64,000 nucleotides of DNA from Trogon surrucura (GCA_020746105.1 CM036636.1:5332001-5396000), one strand, 5' to 3'; positions 23,485 through 36,439 are shown, counted from the first letter of the stretch. Numbers and translations are program-made. The notes: generated by a model not told the origin, from the sequence alone.

Positions 23485-26400
23485 GTAAGTTGATAGCTTT
23501 TTCCCTTCTTTTTTTTCCTTCTACTGCAGTAGACAACACACTGTACTGCATCATGCCAGGTAGAGCTGAAAGATGCTTTTAAGTTAGGTGACAACTGCCA
23601 GCATTTTGGTTTTGTCTCTTCTGAAAAACAGATGTACATCCCTGCCCTGCTGAAGCATGCTGCAAGTTCTCGTGTAACTGCCAGGTCATCGTGTTGCCAT
23701 TTGCTTTCCATCTTCATCTATTGCCTTTATTTGGTCTTGCTAGATGCTTCCTCATGCGGAGAGTGTGATTAGAATAAAAATCCAGAGAGAAAAGGTAGAG
23801 GTGTTGCTCCTGATGAGCAGGCAGCGGTTGGAGCTTGTTGTCCATATCACAGGGCCCTATGCAAAGCCTGTGACAGCCACAGGAATCACCTTGCTGACTG
23901 GTGTGCCCTGGATGAAACTCTGGATGAACATAGCAGGGAGACGTGGGCCCACAGGCAGAGGGACATAAGGCACCAGAGCTACGTGGGTGCACGTGAACCC
24001 TCAGAGGAGCGTGTACTCATTTGTTTACAGGTCTGAGATGCATGAAGAGGCACGTTCCTCTCCTTTTCACCGCATTTCATGTTGTGATGCAGGTTAGCAA
24101 GCTGGTACCACTTGGTTGGCATCTCGCTAGCCTGCAGCAGTGAGCTTCTAAAGTATTCCAAGTACCTTTTCTCTTCTGAAGTGACTGTTAATAGCGATGC
24201 ACAAAGTGCCAGATTCCCCGCTCTGGTGTCTGGGAGCACCAAGACAGACACCACAGCTCAGGCTTCTGCTGCCCTGCCCCTACCTCAGCCAGCCCTTGGA
24301 CTCCACTGGGAGAAATCTCCAGGCTCCTGAGTTTTCAGCCTCTCTCTGGTCTTCATCTGACCCCTGCTGGCTTTCTAAGACTGGAATATGTCTCCTGGGA
24401 ATGGGGTCAGGATGGTCACAGAGACCATTTAAGCAGCTGAATGCTGGTATGGTTTATTTTGCTCTGCTCTTACAGCACTTAATATCAAACTGTTGGTACG
24501 TGCTGTGTTTTCCACTGCTCACAACACATGCCCCTGTGGATTGCAAAAGTTCTTAGATGTATTAATTATTCTAAATTATTTTCTGAATGGCTTTGTTGGT
24601 TTTCCCTCAATTAGCATGTGAGCAGCACCGATTCATCTATGAAATTCCTGCTGCCTTGGTTATTCACACATAATCACAGTGCTGCTCTTGGTGTTTGATG
24701 AAATGATTTGTGTGAAGTAACCCACACCACATGTGTCTTCAAGTTCCCATTCATCATATATGCAGCATAAAAGTTATTTTCACAAGCGACTCTAATCACC
24801 GAGCCAAGCTCAGCTACACTCCAGCCTTTGTGGGAATTCAGCACAAGAGTCTGTGTGAAATGGAATCCTTCTGCAGGACTTTTCCCATCCTTCAGTCAAC
24901 TTAAGCCATGGGTCAGAGTGGAATCAGTAATCCCAAAGTAGAAGACTCTCTAGATTGTATTGCTATTTCCAGCCAGCCCACCAGGAAGAGCAGGAATCCT
25001 GGAGGTCAGAAAGACTTTGTTTTCCAAATAATTTGTTTTGTTTTCTTTGAAATTTGCAAGTTGTCTGAGCCCCATTCATAAGATCTGCTCAATATTAGCT
25101 GAATGCCAGTTCCCAGAGCATTGGAGGGAAGCAAATGTCCCTTCCATTAATTCATCCAGAAAGATTTCTTTTCTTTCATCTTATCAACGGCTTTTAAATA
25201 TTAATGTGCCTTGGAGATTGCAGAATGAAAACAGACTGTTTCGGCTGACTTGAAGGGAGGTTCACAGGGTCACAAGTGGAGTCACAGACGCAGAAAAATG
25301 CCAGAAAGCCTGTTTGTGGAACACACAAACATGCCGAGTTTGCTAGGTGGAGAATGCAGCTGAATTGTAGGCTGGTGGGCAGGCTGCCACGGGTCCTGAA
25401 CTGCCCCATCCTCCGTTTGATCCGCTGAGCGCTTACGCTGCCTCTGCCGTCGCGTGGGCACGGCCGAAGCCGACGGTCTCTGATCTTCTTTCCGTACCCT
25501 CCAGACAGAGCAAAGGCTCTTCCAACCGCAGGGATGTTCTTCCCTCCTACCAGCTCGCTGAGAACTGTTGAGCCATCACATTCCAGATCCCCGTTCCCGG
25601 AGTGCTTTAGCCACTCCAATTAGTCTCTTAGCTGCAGGAATTAGATGTGGGAAAGGACTGTTGATTCATCTCCTTGTCTCTTGTCTCAGTGCCTGGTTCA
25701 TGCACTGAAAAAAGGGATATGGAACCCGATTTCCCTTGCAGGTCCGGGACCAGCCTGTCATTGCTAATGGCCAGGAAAGAGCACCTGTAAATCCTTATCC
25801 TTCATTTCCCAGGCAAGGGAATGGCTCAGATTAACAACTAGTCCTGTCCACATCTCCCAGGGGAGTCCAGACCTCCTCTTCCAAGAGGAAATCCTCTTGC
25901 ATTAGACATGAGGCCATGCGTTTCCCCATTTGCCCTTTCTTTTGGGGAATACTCACGTGGTATAACTCAGAAATCCAGGCAGGCCCTCCTTGCAGCTGGT
26001 GGGACCAAGAGCCAACCATCCACCCAGTCTCCATCTCATGCACCCTCAGAGCCTGAAGAGATTCCTGGGAACCAGCTCCCATGCTCAGCATTCCTGGGGA
26101 TATTCCCACTTCTTGCTGAGCCTAGTAATGCCAGGCCTCGACTAAAAGCTTGAAGCCGACCTTGTTACAGTAGCTCTGAGGACGCAGAAATCCCACCCAT
26201 GAGGAACAATTGCTCCACAGATGTCCCAAGTATGCAGGAAAGGAACCGGCCATAAAAAAGCAATTTTAGACTGGTTCAGATTATGAAACGCTTTTTGTGT
26301 GCGCTTGCCCAATAGTCCTTTACTACACTTCCCATAAAATAAACACACGTAACCCTTTACCCAAAGAGGCTGAGCACGTTTAGTCACGTTGCGTCCCCTT

Positions 26401-27850
26401 CTCTTTCGTTCTTTCACTAGGCAAATCTTTCCATAAAAGGGGAGCTTTATTGCACTGGAGGGGACTTCACCAGATGTGCACCATAAAATGAGCTGGTCTG
26501 TCAAAGAAAGTAGCCAGCATGATCCAGAGCAGGGATAGGGTTGTCTGAGCCAACGGGAAGCTTAGTATTTCCACTGCACTTGTTTTGAGAGGCCCCATTG
26601 GGCATGGAGAGGTGTGTAAGAGCAGGTCCTTGCCCTGACGAGCAATCCACTGTCAATGGTTCACTGAGACACAGGGACAGGCTGAGCGTCGTACGGTTGC
26701 AGAAGTACTTATGTGATTTGTGTGGGTCTGACACAGCTTCCCTGCTGCGCTTCGCCTGGAAATGCCACCGGGCACTTGAGAGCACTCCTGGCACCTGCGT
26801 GTCTTTGGAAAGCTGGCACAGAGGGAGTCTGTGGTGAGACTGACAATTTGAACCAGCCCCACAAACGCGGACGCCAGCCCGTCCCTCAAAATCATGAGCC
26901 CTGAGGTGCTCTTGAGAAGCCTTGAAGATGAGCTGGTGCCTTTCAAAAGGCCCTGCTTGGGAGAGGTCTGTCAGAGATGGCAAACGGGCACAGAGCCCGA
27001 GGTGAAATCTCTGCAGCCCATATCCTGCTCTCTGCAGTGTGATAAGAGTGACTTGTCCTCCAAGCAAGGGCTGGGTCGCTTGCAGAGAGCTCCCTGCTCC
27101 GGCAACAGGGGTGCTGTCCCCACAGACAAGCTGCAGCCCGAAGGCTAGGGACTTTTTCTGAAAATTTAAGCAATGGTCAGTTGATGGTCTGGGCAAGAGT
27201 GCAGATGGATGAGGCAGAGTGCAGAAGATGCTGCTGGTTCCCCTCTTTAAACTAGCTCTTAGATACAGGAGGAGCAGCCTCAGAGCATCCCATGGGCCAA
27301 ACACACTCTCAGGGCCCATCAGCCAGCACCAGGAGTTGGCATAGCCTCTCCCCAAATTACCCAGTTTAATTTTGATCCGGGACTTCCTTTTCTTCTGAGT
27401 TTTATTGTTCCAGAATAACTCACCCTTCCCAACTCTAAGCAGCAGCTTTCCTCTCCTTCACACCTTGGTGTTGCCATCCCTGGGCCCTTTCCCTACCCTG
27501 GTCCCTCTTGCTACCCCTGCCTTCACCTCACCTGGGGCAGGCTCCCACCAGCTCCCCTGCCTCCACAGTGAAATGCTTCTTTTGTCCAGCCTGCTCCTGG
27601 GTGGGGAAGTCAGCCCTGCAAATAACTGCCCAACAACAAGCAGCCCTGTGTCTGGAGAGGCTGTGCCTGCGAGCTTGCTCGCGAGATGGAAGCTCTCGAT
27701 CGCTTTGGCCGGGGAAGGGGCTGGGGGGGCAGATGGAAGAGGGAGGGACGGTCTTTTCCTTTCTCTCAGGTTCTTGAAACACTGAGCTGCCTTTCAGCCT
27801 CGGTTTGTCTACAAAGCATCCTGACCATGTCGGTTTGTCTTTCCTTTTAG
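23485..27850 (+). other. COL27A1: Intron F-G (4,366 bp)
   Basis: Donor gtaagt, acceptor ccttttag. It contains a CpG-dense patch at about 25405-25600 and, at 26501-27355 on the minus strand, the longest open frame of the window outside exons (284 codons). I recognise no domain in it. No repeat family was identified. Confidence 0.85.
25405..25600. promoter_or_regulatory. Second CpG-dense intronic patch
   Basis: About 16 CpGs occur within roughly 190 bases of moderate GC content, far denser than the flanking intron. Candidate unmethylated regulatory element; no core promoter motif is evident. Confidence 0.35.
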
Positions 27851-27895
27851 GGAGAACTGGGAGCCCCAGGTCCTCCTGGAGTCCTTGGACTCATT
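27851..27895 (+). CDS. COL27A1: COL27A1 triple-helix exon G (45 bp)
   Basis: Encodes GELGAPGPPGVLGLI, five perfect triplets. It is almost uncharged and hydrophobic, with a single Glu. The acceptor tract is ttccttttag and the donor gtaagt is consensus. Phase is 0 at both ends. Confidence 0.93.
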
Positions 27896-29363
27896 GTAAG
27901 TACAAAAACAAATGGAGATCTGGCTTCTCGGGGCTTTAACCCATTCAGCCTGCATAACTACCCATAGATTTTCTTCTTCCTGTGTCAGGACAGTGAGCAG
28001 GACGACTGTTTGTGCGGAGGAGGCGTGACATCTGGGGAGGGGGAGGTTGTCTGGTGGTCTGGGAGGTGAAGGAGGACAAACCCTTTCTAAACAAAAAGGA
28101 ATAGATTAAAGATTTGCTGTTAGTGCCCTTATTCATAGAAAACTTGCCCTTTTGGTAACATTTACCAGGGTATTTCTTCAAAGATGCAATATTCATTCCA
28201 CACCGAACCCAAAAATCTTAGACTGTATAGGAGAAGAACAGAGAATAATGGTGAAACAAGTGTACCCATCCTGCAGATAAGGGGTTAGGGCAGAGCCTTC
28301 AGAAAGTTTTTTGTGGAGCCAAGAGTGAGGTCTGTGTTTCCCCTCGTTAGCAAAGATGAAAGTAGCTACTTTTAGCCATAGCAGCAGAAAGGATGCTCTC
28401 CTGGCAAAGAGCTGGAGGAAGAATATTGCTGTTTAAAAGAATATGACTGAAGGTATTGTCCAAATTGGATCATATTTCTCTTAGCTTTTGCAAAGATTTA
28501 TCTTAACCCGGTCGCTGTTATCTCACAGGTACATTTTTGTTAGAAAGCGAGAGGTCAAACCTGGTAAATGCGATTTCAGATCTTTCCAGAGATGATGGAG
28601 TCAGAAGGCTGCCTGTCCTCCCCTCCTGGCTGACCCGGCCAGTGCCATACCATTGCATGCTTGGGATAGATCCATGGGGCTGGGAAGGACAGGTTTTGCC
28701 TGGAGCTGGTCTGAAATGAGCACAGGCAGCGTGTGGTTTCTAGGCTGCCTGTCTGATCATGGTGTTTTTATCCCACATTGGCTGCGGTCACCCAAACGGC
28801 AGCAAATTCTATGTGAGGTACAACCAACTGTTTTGTTTTTTTTTACCTGACTGACCACGAGATCTACCATTGCATATCTCAGACGAGGATTCAGCTCCAT
28901 CACCAGGTGTCTGGAGTCTGTCACCTTCTCTGCCTTAATCCATTGCATCGGTCTCTATTGACTTCTAAGGCAGAAAGTCGGTCCTTTACAATGCTGTTTT
29001 TCCAGGGATCCCTTGCTGCAGCAGTAGCAATTGCCTGCAGTCTTTCACAGTCGGTCTGTTGTTGGTACCAGATAAAAATTCCAAACTGAGATTCAAGTCA
29101 AACTGAGTCAGATCATGTGTCCCAGGGCAATAAACAGCTCCTGAATTCAGGATTCTGAAGCATCTCTAGTGAGATTGATCTGAGTCACCTCCTCCGTCTT
29201 CCTGGGAAGAAGGGAGGACATCCATCCTGCCCTCTCCTCTCTGGGGGACAGCACCAGCCTCCTTCCTGGGATCTGGAGCACGGGGCTCACACTCCAGAAG
29301 GTGGCTGGGTGTTTTCTCTGGACTGGCCCAGTCCAGTCGCTTCCTTCTTCTCCACCTACAGCC

Positions 29364-29390
29364 CTGGGGGACCGGCTGGGGGGACCGGCT
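29364..29390. repeat. G-rich tandem, two units of about 12-13 bp
   Basis: CTGGGGGACCGG is followed directly by CTGGGGGGACCGG, differing by one G. It supplies two runs of five or six G on the plus strand. Confidence 0.7.
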
Positions 29391-29866
29391 GCCTTCCCTC
29401 CCACCCTGCAGGTGCTTGGGTTCACTGTTAAAGAGAGACTGAAGAGCAGAATTAGGTGTAACTAAAACCTCTTGCTCTCCTAATTAACTGCATGGGCAAA
29501 GCTTTAAGTAAACGCATTTCCACAAGAAGCCTTTATGCTGGGAGCTATGAAAAGGGCATCTGTTCAGGCGGCTGCAGCCCAGCGTGGCTGCAGGCCCGGG
29601 ACTGCCGACCAGAGAAGCGTTCCTTCAGCAGAGCCTTCCCTGTTTGTTTACACATTGCAGGCGAGGCTGGTGCACCCTATCACTGACTCCCTTCATGGGC
29701 AGAAAGCAGTCAAAGCCTGTTTAAATGCTGGCCACTGAAGGCTTTCTTTTGTACATGCACCCGTGAGCTCCGGTGCCCTCCTGTGCTGCAGTTTCTCGCA
29801 CAGCTCCCAACGTGCGATGCCCTGCTGCCTTCTCGCTGCAGGAGGATGGCTGGGCTGATGAGATAC

Positions 29867-29999
29867 ATAGAATCATAGAATCGATTGGGTTGGAAAAGAC
29901 CTCAGAGATCATCAAGTCCAACCCTTGGTCCAGCTCCAGTCTGTTTACTAGATCGTGCCACTAACTGCCATGTCCAATCTCAGTTTTAAAAACCTCCTG
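29867..29999 (-). mobile_element. CR1 LINE 3'-end fragment
   Basis: The plus strand begins atagaatcatagaatc, the reverse complement of the CR1 terminal ATTCTATG octamer repeat. It continues with the typical gttggaaaagacct and gatcatcaagtccaac blocks and an accatgtcc-like block before decaying. This is a 5'-truncated CR1 copy inserted on the minus strand, the commonest repeat class of bird genomes. Confidence 0.9.
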
Positions 30000-30874
30000 T
30001 CCTTACCTCCTGTCTCTCCTTTTTCTTCCCTATATCACTTCTAGATATCAGAGCTCAGTGGTGACCCAAGTTCCTCGACTAATGCCTTTTTTGCTGTTTG
30101 GGTCTATGATCTTTTTAACACACCCTCAGACTCGGTTTGGATAACACATGAGTACTGTGGTAGATTCTTTCGGAGAACATGTGTTAGCTCATTGAGAATA
30201 AATACACTTTGGGATTATCTTAAACCAGCTCAATATTTTAGTTTTTCAAATAGTGGAAGAGGGAAATTAATCCATTCCAAAGTCAGGAAGAACATACAAA
30301 AAAAAATTTCTCAGATCCTACTACAGTTGCAGACTTCAAGGTGGTTTTTTAATTAATTTTCCGTTGCTTTGCCGTTCATTTACTAGCCTGAATTCCTTAT
30401 CTACTTTTTAAGTAGATCCAGGACCCCAGGCTCCTGGATTTGGAGTCTGACCACACTCCCCGACACCAGAGCGGGATGCTCCCACATTCTTCAGGCTTCC
30501 AGCACGCTCTGCCGAAGGGCTGTGGCCACACGCGGGAGCAGCAGCATGGTGGGGCCGGGTGGATTAATCCTGGGGTACAGCTCACGCCTCTGGTGCTTGG
30601 TGTCAAGGCACTTTGGGGTTCTCTGTGGCAAGAACAGAAGCTGCTCGTCTTCCCTCACGTGCCTGAGAGGCAAACACCCTGTGCTGCTTCTACTTAGAGG
30701 CTCTCTGCACATTAAAAGTCTCTTGTCTCATGCCAGGATGCTGCTGCTGCTGAAATCAGTGGTGCAGTTCCTCAGGGATGCAGAGAGACCAAACAGGAGA
30801 AGAATTTCATACCACATACAGTTATCTGTTAGCTTTGCACCTAATGACTTTGGGAATTTTCTTTCTCCTACTAG

Positions 30875-30928
30875 GGTGACATGGGCTCTGTTGGACCAAT
30901 AGGCTATCCAGGACCAAAAGGCTTAAAG
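30875..30928 (+). CDS. COL27A1: COL27A1 triple-helix exon H (54 bp)
   Basis: Encodes GDMGSVGPIGYPGPKGLK, six perfect triplets; GPIGYPGPKG is a characteristic type XXVII stretch. The acceptor is ttctcctactag and the donor gtgaga. The next exon follows after only 400 bp, so this pair forms a compact cluster. Confidence 0.94.
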
Positions 30929-31328
30929 GTGAGAGAATAACTGAGCTGTGTGATCTCTTGTCCCTCCACAGCAGGGCTGAAGATTATTCTCTTCCTCCCA
31001 TGGGTAATGGTGACTGTCCTGAGAGAAAGGGTGGGCAGTGGTGGTGCTTGTGTGTTAACCCAGGCACAGGGCTCTTGAGCACAACATCCCACTGGTGGTC
31101 TGCATTAGGTGTAAATCAATGGAGAAATCTGGGGGCATTTTCCCTATGTGCCTCCAGCCCATGAAAGGTGTTTAAAGAATGTGGGATGGAGCACACTTTG
31201 GGAGCAGCCTGGCATTTGGCTTTGGGGCTGTGCCAGGCCAGTGCTGGGGGTCTGAGCCACCAGCCCCATCAGGGACATTGATGTCGTCACAGTGGCTCAG
31301 TCTCACTCTGAACTCCCTTTTGTTTCAG
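30929..31328 (+). other. COL27A1: Intron H-I (400 bp)
   Basis: Donor gtgaga, acceptor ttttgtttcag. No feature besides its splice sites. Confidence 0.88.
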
Positions 31329-31373
31329 GGGCTGATGGGAAACCCTGGAGAACATGGACTGAAAGGTGATAAG
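31329..31373 (+). CDS. COL27A1: COL27A1 triple-helix exon I (45 bp)
   Basis: Encodes GLMGNPGEHGLKGDK, five perfect triplets with mixed charges (Glu, His, Lys, Asp, Lys). The acceptor is good (tttgtttcag) but the donor gtgatc departs from consensus. It is the ninth and last exon of the strict 45/54 alternation at the start of this window. Confidence 0.92.
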
Positions 31374-34300
31374 GTGATCTGAATACTCCCTTATTGCACT
31401 GTGTTTTAATTTTGCACGTGAAATCCCCTTTCTTCTTTCAGCACCATGATACTGGTTCCACTCTGGCTGTCTCTTTGCCCTCATCCTTCCACCTTCCCTC
31501 CTTCCTTGACAGTCTAGTTCTGATTTTTCTTTCTTTTATGATATCTACCCCATCCCCTTTCCAATGGAGTTCTAGTATAGATCAATTATGCTCAGATCCT
31601 CTGTGGAGCTTCTGTCTCCCACTGATGATGTAAGATTATCTGGTGTTTCGTTGGGCTTCTATGTTTCTGTCTCGGCCACCTGATGGGATGGGAAGGAGGA
31701 TGAAGACCTAACAACACTAGCAGTGGGTTTGCATTAGTGCGTTTGGAGGAGATACATGATGTGACAAAGCAGCACAGCTCACTGGATCAAGAAAACCAGC
31801 TGGATCCTCAGGAAAAACTGTTCCACGTTAGGTACCTCTGCTCCTGTTTGGAGAGGCTCACCCCGGTTCAGTTTCCTGCTGAGAGGAAATTGCCTTACGC
31901 CAAACTGATATAAATCACTTCAGAAAAAGAAAAAAAGTAGATGGGCATTGATTGCAATGATTTAGTGCTGCTGGCACAAAAGCACGCAGCTTGAGCTAAA
32001 TCAGCATGAAGCTCTGTGTGTAAATGTCTCCCTGTCATGAGAACCATCCTCCTACAGACACTCGACTGTGGGATTTATTTAGTCTGAAAGAGTGGAAGGT
32101 GCAATCATTTATTGTTGGCTCTGATTGCTCAGGAGGGCAGTGGGAAATTACCATTAAGTATGTTCTCCTCCTCCTGCCTGGTGTTTAATTCTCTTGTTAG
32201 ATGTTTGCTTTTAGAGAATGATTTAGCAGCCCAAGGCTGCACATGGAGGAAGTAGTGTGAACCAGTTGATCCCACTCTGCTTGCATTGTGGCAGCTCTTT
32301 GTCAGGGCTCCTGTGTCTGCAGTTTCCATTTGTCCCCCTGTAGTGCCTTTTCACTTTTGTTGAGAGGAAGGACAGGGCAAGAGGAGGACCTTTTCTTTAG
32401 GACAAATTTAAGACATTGCAGCTGGTTTCTCGACTCGACATCAATTCCCAGAGCCCACAAACTCTTCTGTCTGCTCCCTGGAATTAATGGTTGAATATAT
32501 CGAGAATCACCAATGTTTAAATCATTGTTTAGCAAATTAACCTTTCAGGACTCTACAGTCTCTATCACTTTGCACAGACTACTTTGTTTATCCTCCAGTA
32601 TTTCTCCAGCCACTGCTATCACAGTAACCAAATGGTTTGCAGCTCTCCCTGGAGCTGTCCTTAAAATATTTCCAAGTGCAGCCTCTCTCCTGAGATGCAG
32701 AAAACATTTTCTTTCCCTCACTAGCTACCTCTCCCTGGACAAGAGAGGCTTCCTTCTTGGCTTTCGTTACAGCCCTTCCCTAACCTAAGACTGACAAACT
32801 ATCCCTTCTACTCAAGCCCTCCCTGTCCCTGATGACTTTAGTTCAGATATCCTGGGTGCTGTCAAACACTCAGGTCAGAACAACGATGGTGTCGAAGTCA
32901 GAGAGAGCTCCCAAACAGCTTGTGTGTGCCCTTTCCAGCAGCCCAACAGCAAAAGGGCTGCAAAATACATGATGTAAAGGACAATCAGACCTACTGAGAC
33001 ACTGATGGCAGCAAGTCTCATCCGCTCAGGTGAAGGCACATGGCTCTGGCATTGCAGTTTTCTGAGTTTGCTGCACTTGTTTGCATGAATACAGACAAAG
33101 TTCACCAGCCCTCCTTACATTTGGGGTAGGATTTGGCCTGAAATAGCTTTGTGGTTTTTGCAGTTATTTGGTTTTCTGATTTGTTGATCTTGCTGTTCAG
33201 CTTGTTGGCCCTGTTTATAATGCCTCCCTTCTCCAAGTGATCAAAAGCTGTTGCATTCATTTACTCATTCCCAGGTTTCTTTAGTGAAAGACACCTTTAA
33301 GCCTTTTTATTTTCTCTCACTCCAGTTTGGGCATCATAAGCAAAAACACTCATCCCTTCTTACAGCTTGTTTACATTTGTGTTTTAATTGTTTATGGTCT
33401 GCTACCACTAAGAAACTGAAATGATACCTGGTCTTGCTGCTTTTGCTCAGTTGTAGCAAAGGAAAAGCTCTGCCTTCAAAGGGCTCACAGTCTAAATGCA
33501 AATGTGGTAGAAGTAAGGGATGTGTATGTTTTCCAGGAGGCAAGAAGAGGGGGCAGGTAGGGTTGCATCTGCTCTTACGGGGAGATATGGAATTACTGTA
33601 TAGCCCTGAAACAGAGTGGTCTTGAGAAGATCACGTGATGTGATGAGTTCAGAGGAAAGGTGGAGGAAGTGGAGGAAATCCCAGCTGCTTGTTCACGTAA
33701 AGGAGTTTTATGAGTCAGGACATCTGTAACTTGTGAAGGACGCAGCTCAGTAAAATACCTCTAGTAGTTTTGCAGCCATAGCTCCCCTTGTATTGCTAAG
33801 GAGAAAGTCTGGGGAAAAGAGATGTCCAGTTGAGAGCAAAATGAGCGTTTTAAGAGTGACCTCCTCTGCGTCACACAGACAGCAAACACCTCATGCTTGC
33901 CAACCTATTGCATCCCTCGTAGCTCCCTCTCTGTGCGTGGCGTAAGAAGGGCCCCAGGGTCTCTGAAGCTGCGTTTCTTTTTATAGGTGAAACATGAAAC
34001 ACAGGCAGCGTCCCATGGGCAGAGCCTGGCTGCAATTTCGGATTGTACATTCCTCCTCCTCCCTGTGAGCAAACTCCTTGCAGCCCCTTTTCATCATCTC
34101 GGCATCTCTTTTTTTAATAACAAACATGCCCGACCTCTTTCCTCCTTATTTTTTCCCTCACGTCAGGGAGACAAACCCTGAGTCACAGCTTCAGTTTTCT
34201 TTTGCCCGAGGCAGGTGAGAGGGGATGCCCTGGTCCTCACATTTGATTTACGATATTAACGGCCCTTGGAGATGGATCATTTGTGCTGTGACGTTTTGCT

Positions 34301-36385
34301 GTGCAGTCGCAATAGTGTGTGAGCATCTCGCGTGGAGCCCAGCTGCAGCTGAGAGACGTGTTTTGTCCCTCCTGCCTCCTCCTTACCCTCTCTAATGCCC
34401 ATTTCTCAGAGTTGTTTGAAAACTGCTTCCTCTGGTATGCAGTCGCTATCCCACTTTGCTTAAAGGTCAGTCATAAAGGTTTGTTCCTGCCTTTTCCTGT
34501 ACTCAGGAAACTCTTGTTCTTATAGTAGTTATTTCTTAATGTCCAAGTATTTTTTTTCCAAAACAGTTTTGATGGCCAATTGTACTGTCTGGGAAGAAAA
34601 ATGCTTAATAAAAGAAGCAAAAAACCACACTTTTTTTTTGGACCCTCAGCATAGGTGATAGAGGGTTTTCAGAGCAAACCTCTCGCTTTCAGGAAAAACT
34701 ATTTTCCTTCTGTCTTCTGGCAAGAGCCAGAATTGAAGTAGATTTCAGTGTTTTAAGCGTTCAACTAGATAATATAAGTATAAAACTCAGAAAAGTTAAG
34801 AGAAATTTGGAAATGTCTGGAAGTGAACTGGGTCATACAGTAGGTTTTTTGCCATCTCTATTGTGTCTAATACTCAGGGTTCATCCGAACTGAAGCTGTG
34901 TAAATAGCTGATTGTTTCCCTTTTGCTTGCATTGCCAAAAAAATATTAAAAGTGTAGATGGAAACCAGTTTAGATGAAGGAAAATGTTGTTTATTTGACT
35001 AAAATTAGAATATGAAAAACTAAAAACCAAATGAGTACAATTAATTTAGCTTTTTTAAGAGCAACACTTCAATTTTGCTATATAGGAGATTTGTTTTGAA
35101 GACGGTTCGGTGAAATGTTCCGGGAACATTCACCAAAACATTTAAGCAAATTTAGCATGAATCCATGAAATGTTTCCATCAGTGAATCTGCATAGCTCTG
35201 AAAAAGTTGTCTCCAAAAAGTCTTTCCCAACTCAAGCCTTAACCATCCACAATTTCATTATCCCCTGCATGTTACTGAAATAGTCAGAATTATTTCAGCT
35301 CTCAGACAACAAGTGGGTGGGTTTTGCTTGAGTAGAAGTAGACTTCCTCTGTCATCCCTTTGTAGGCTTTGGCTCTGTCGCAGGAGTCCATATGTCTTCC
35401 ATGTGGACTACGTTTAAACATATAGCTCTCTGCTCTGGAATGGCTTGTTCCCTCGTCGGAGGCCAAGTTTAGAGGCTGCGCTGTGCATGGGACAGAGTTC
35501 CTCAAGCAGTTATTTCTGTTGGATTTTGTAATTGTACCAAGTTTTTATAGCCATTCCTCCTTTAACTTCCCAAGCAGAATTTTCCTTTCTCTGCCCAGTC
35601 GTTGACTCATCCTTTGTTTAAGTAAATCGCTAAATAAATGAGGTGGGAAGGGACATGAGGAGGTCGGCTGGTCCGACAGCCTGCTCACAGCAGGGCTAGG
35701 AGGCCAAGCGTGGGAGCCCACCGCTCCGAAGAAAACCTTCAGTGATTCTTATTTTCTACCCAGGGAGTCAGAATCTGTTACGATGGTCCAAAATGGGGAA
35801 ATAAAGGTAGCTCGGTTAGGAAATAATGTCAATTATGATGTTCTCAAAGATGAGATCCCCATCCCAATGAACACCAGCCAACCCCTCCCAGGGCATCTCA
35901 GCCTAGGTGTTGACAGTGAGACGGTACGAAGGCATTGCTAGAAGTTATTTTTGTTTTCTTATGATCTTTGATGCCAGCAGTAGGAAATAACCCTGTGTGT
36001 TGTTTTCTTTTCTATAGAGCCTTATGAGATAAAAGGTTCAACACTTCTGTTCAACCAAATTATAACATTTCACCACCTTCATGGTTGCTGTTAGCCAGAC
36101 AAACGTAGTCTCTGCTCTTGCAGCTTCAATAGAAACACAATGCTTGGCAATTCATATTTTTCTCTCTCCTGCAGTTTCATTTCTCACTTTAGAATCAATG
36201 CTGGGAAAATCCATACTTTGTTCAGGATTGTTGTTACAGTTAATATGATTTACACTTTGCCAGCAGTTCAGTTTTGAATGGAGCTAGTGATGAGACTTTT
36301 GCTGTACAATGCACCGTCTAGCAGCTCCCTGGGCATTTTGGCTGTTGCTGTTGCCTATTTTAACTCTGTGGTGGTGTGTATCCAG
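31374..36385 (+). other. COL27A1: Intron I-J (5,012 bp)
   Basis: Donor gtgatc is weak, and the acceptor gtgtgtatccag has a purine-interrupted tract. A decayed CR1 piece lies at about 35640-35703. Pyrimidine-rich DNA occurs near 31440-31560. No coding exon is visible. Confidence 0.85.
35640..35703 (-). mobile_element. Probable decayed CR1 LINE 3'-end fragment
   Basis: The plus strand carries gaggtgggaagggacatgag, then a ggctggtccgacagcctgct block and cacagcaggg. This mirrors the CR1 tail in which a ggttggaagggacct block is followed by a tagtccaacc block and then cagggtc. The terminal octamers are missing. The match is from memory and the copy is diverged. Confidence 0.6.
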
Positions 36386-36439
36386 GGTGATCAGGGAGGA
36401 GCAGGTGTTCCAGGAGATATCGGCTTCCAAGGAGACAAG
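36386..36439 (+). CDS. COL27A1: COL27A1 triple-helix exon J (54 bp)
   Basis: Encodes GDQGGAGVPGDIGFQGDK, six perfect triplets, acidic, with three Asp. It includes a GGA triplet, in which Gly also fills the X position. The acceptor lacks a long pyrimidine tract; the donor is gtaatt. The GFQGDKG junction with the next exon is retained in my memory of the human chain. Confidence 0.93.

Larger units (their letters stand above)
27896..30874 (+). other. COL27A1: Intron G-H (2,979 bp)
   Basis: Donor gtaagt, acceptor tcctactag. It contains a G-rich tandem at 29364-29390 and a CR1 LINE tail in reverse orientation at about 29867-29999. Otherwise unique sequence. Confidence 0.85.
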
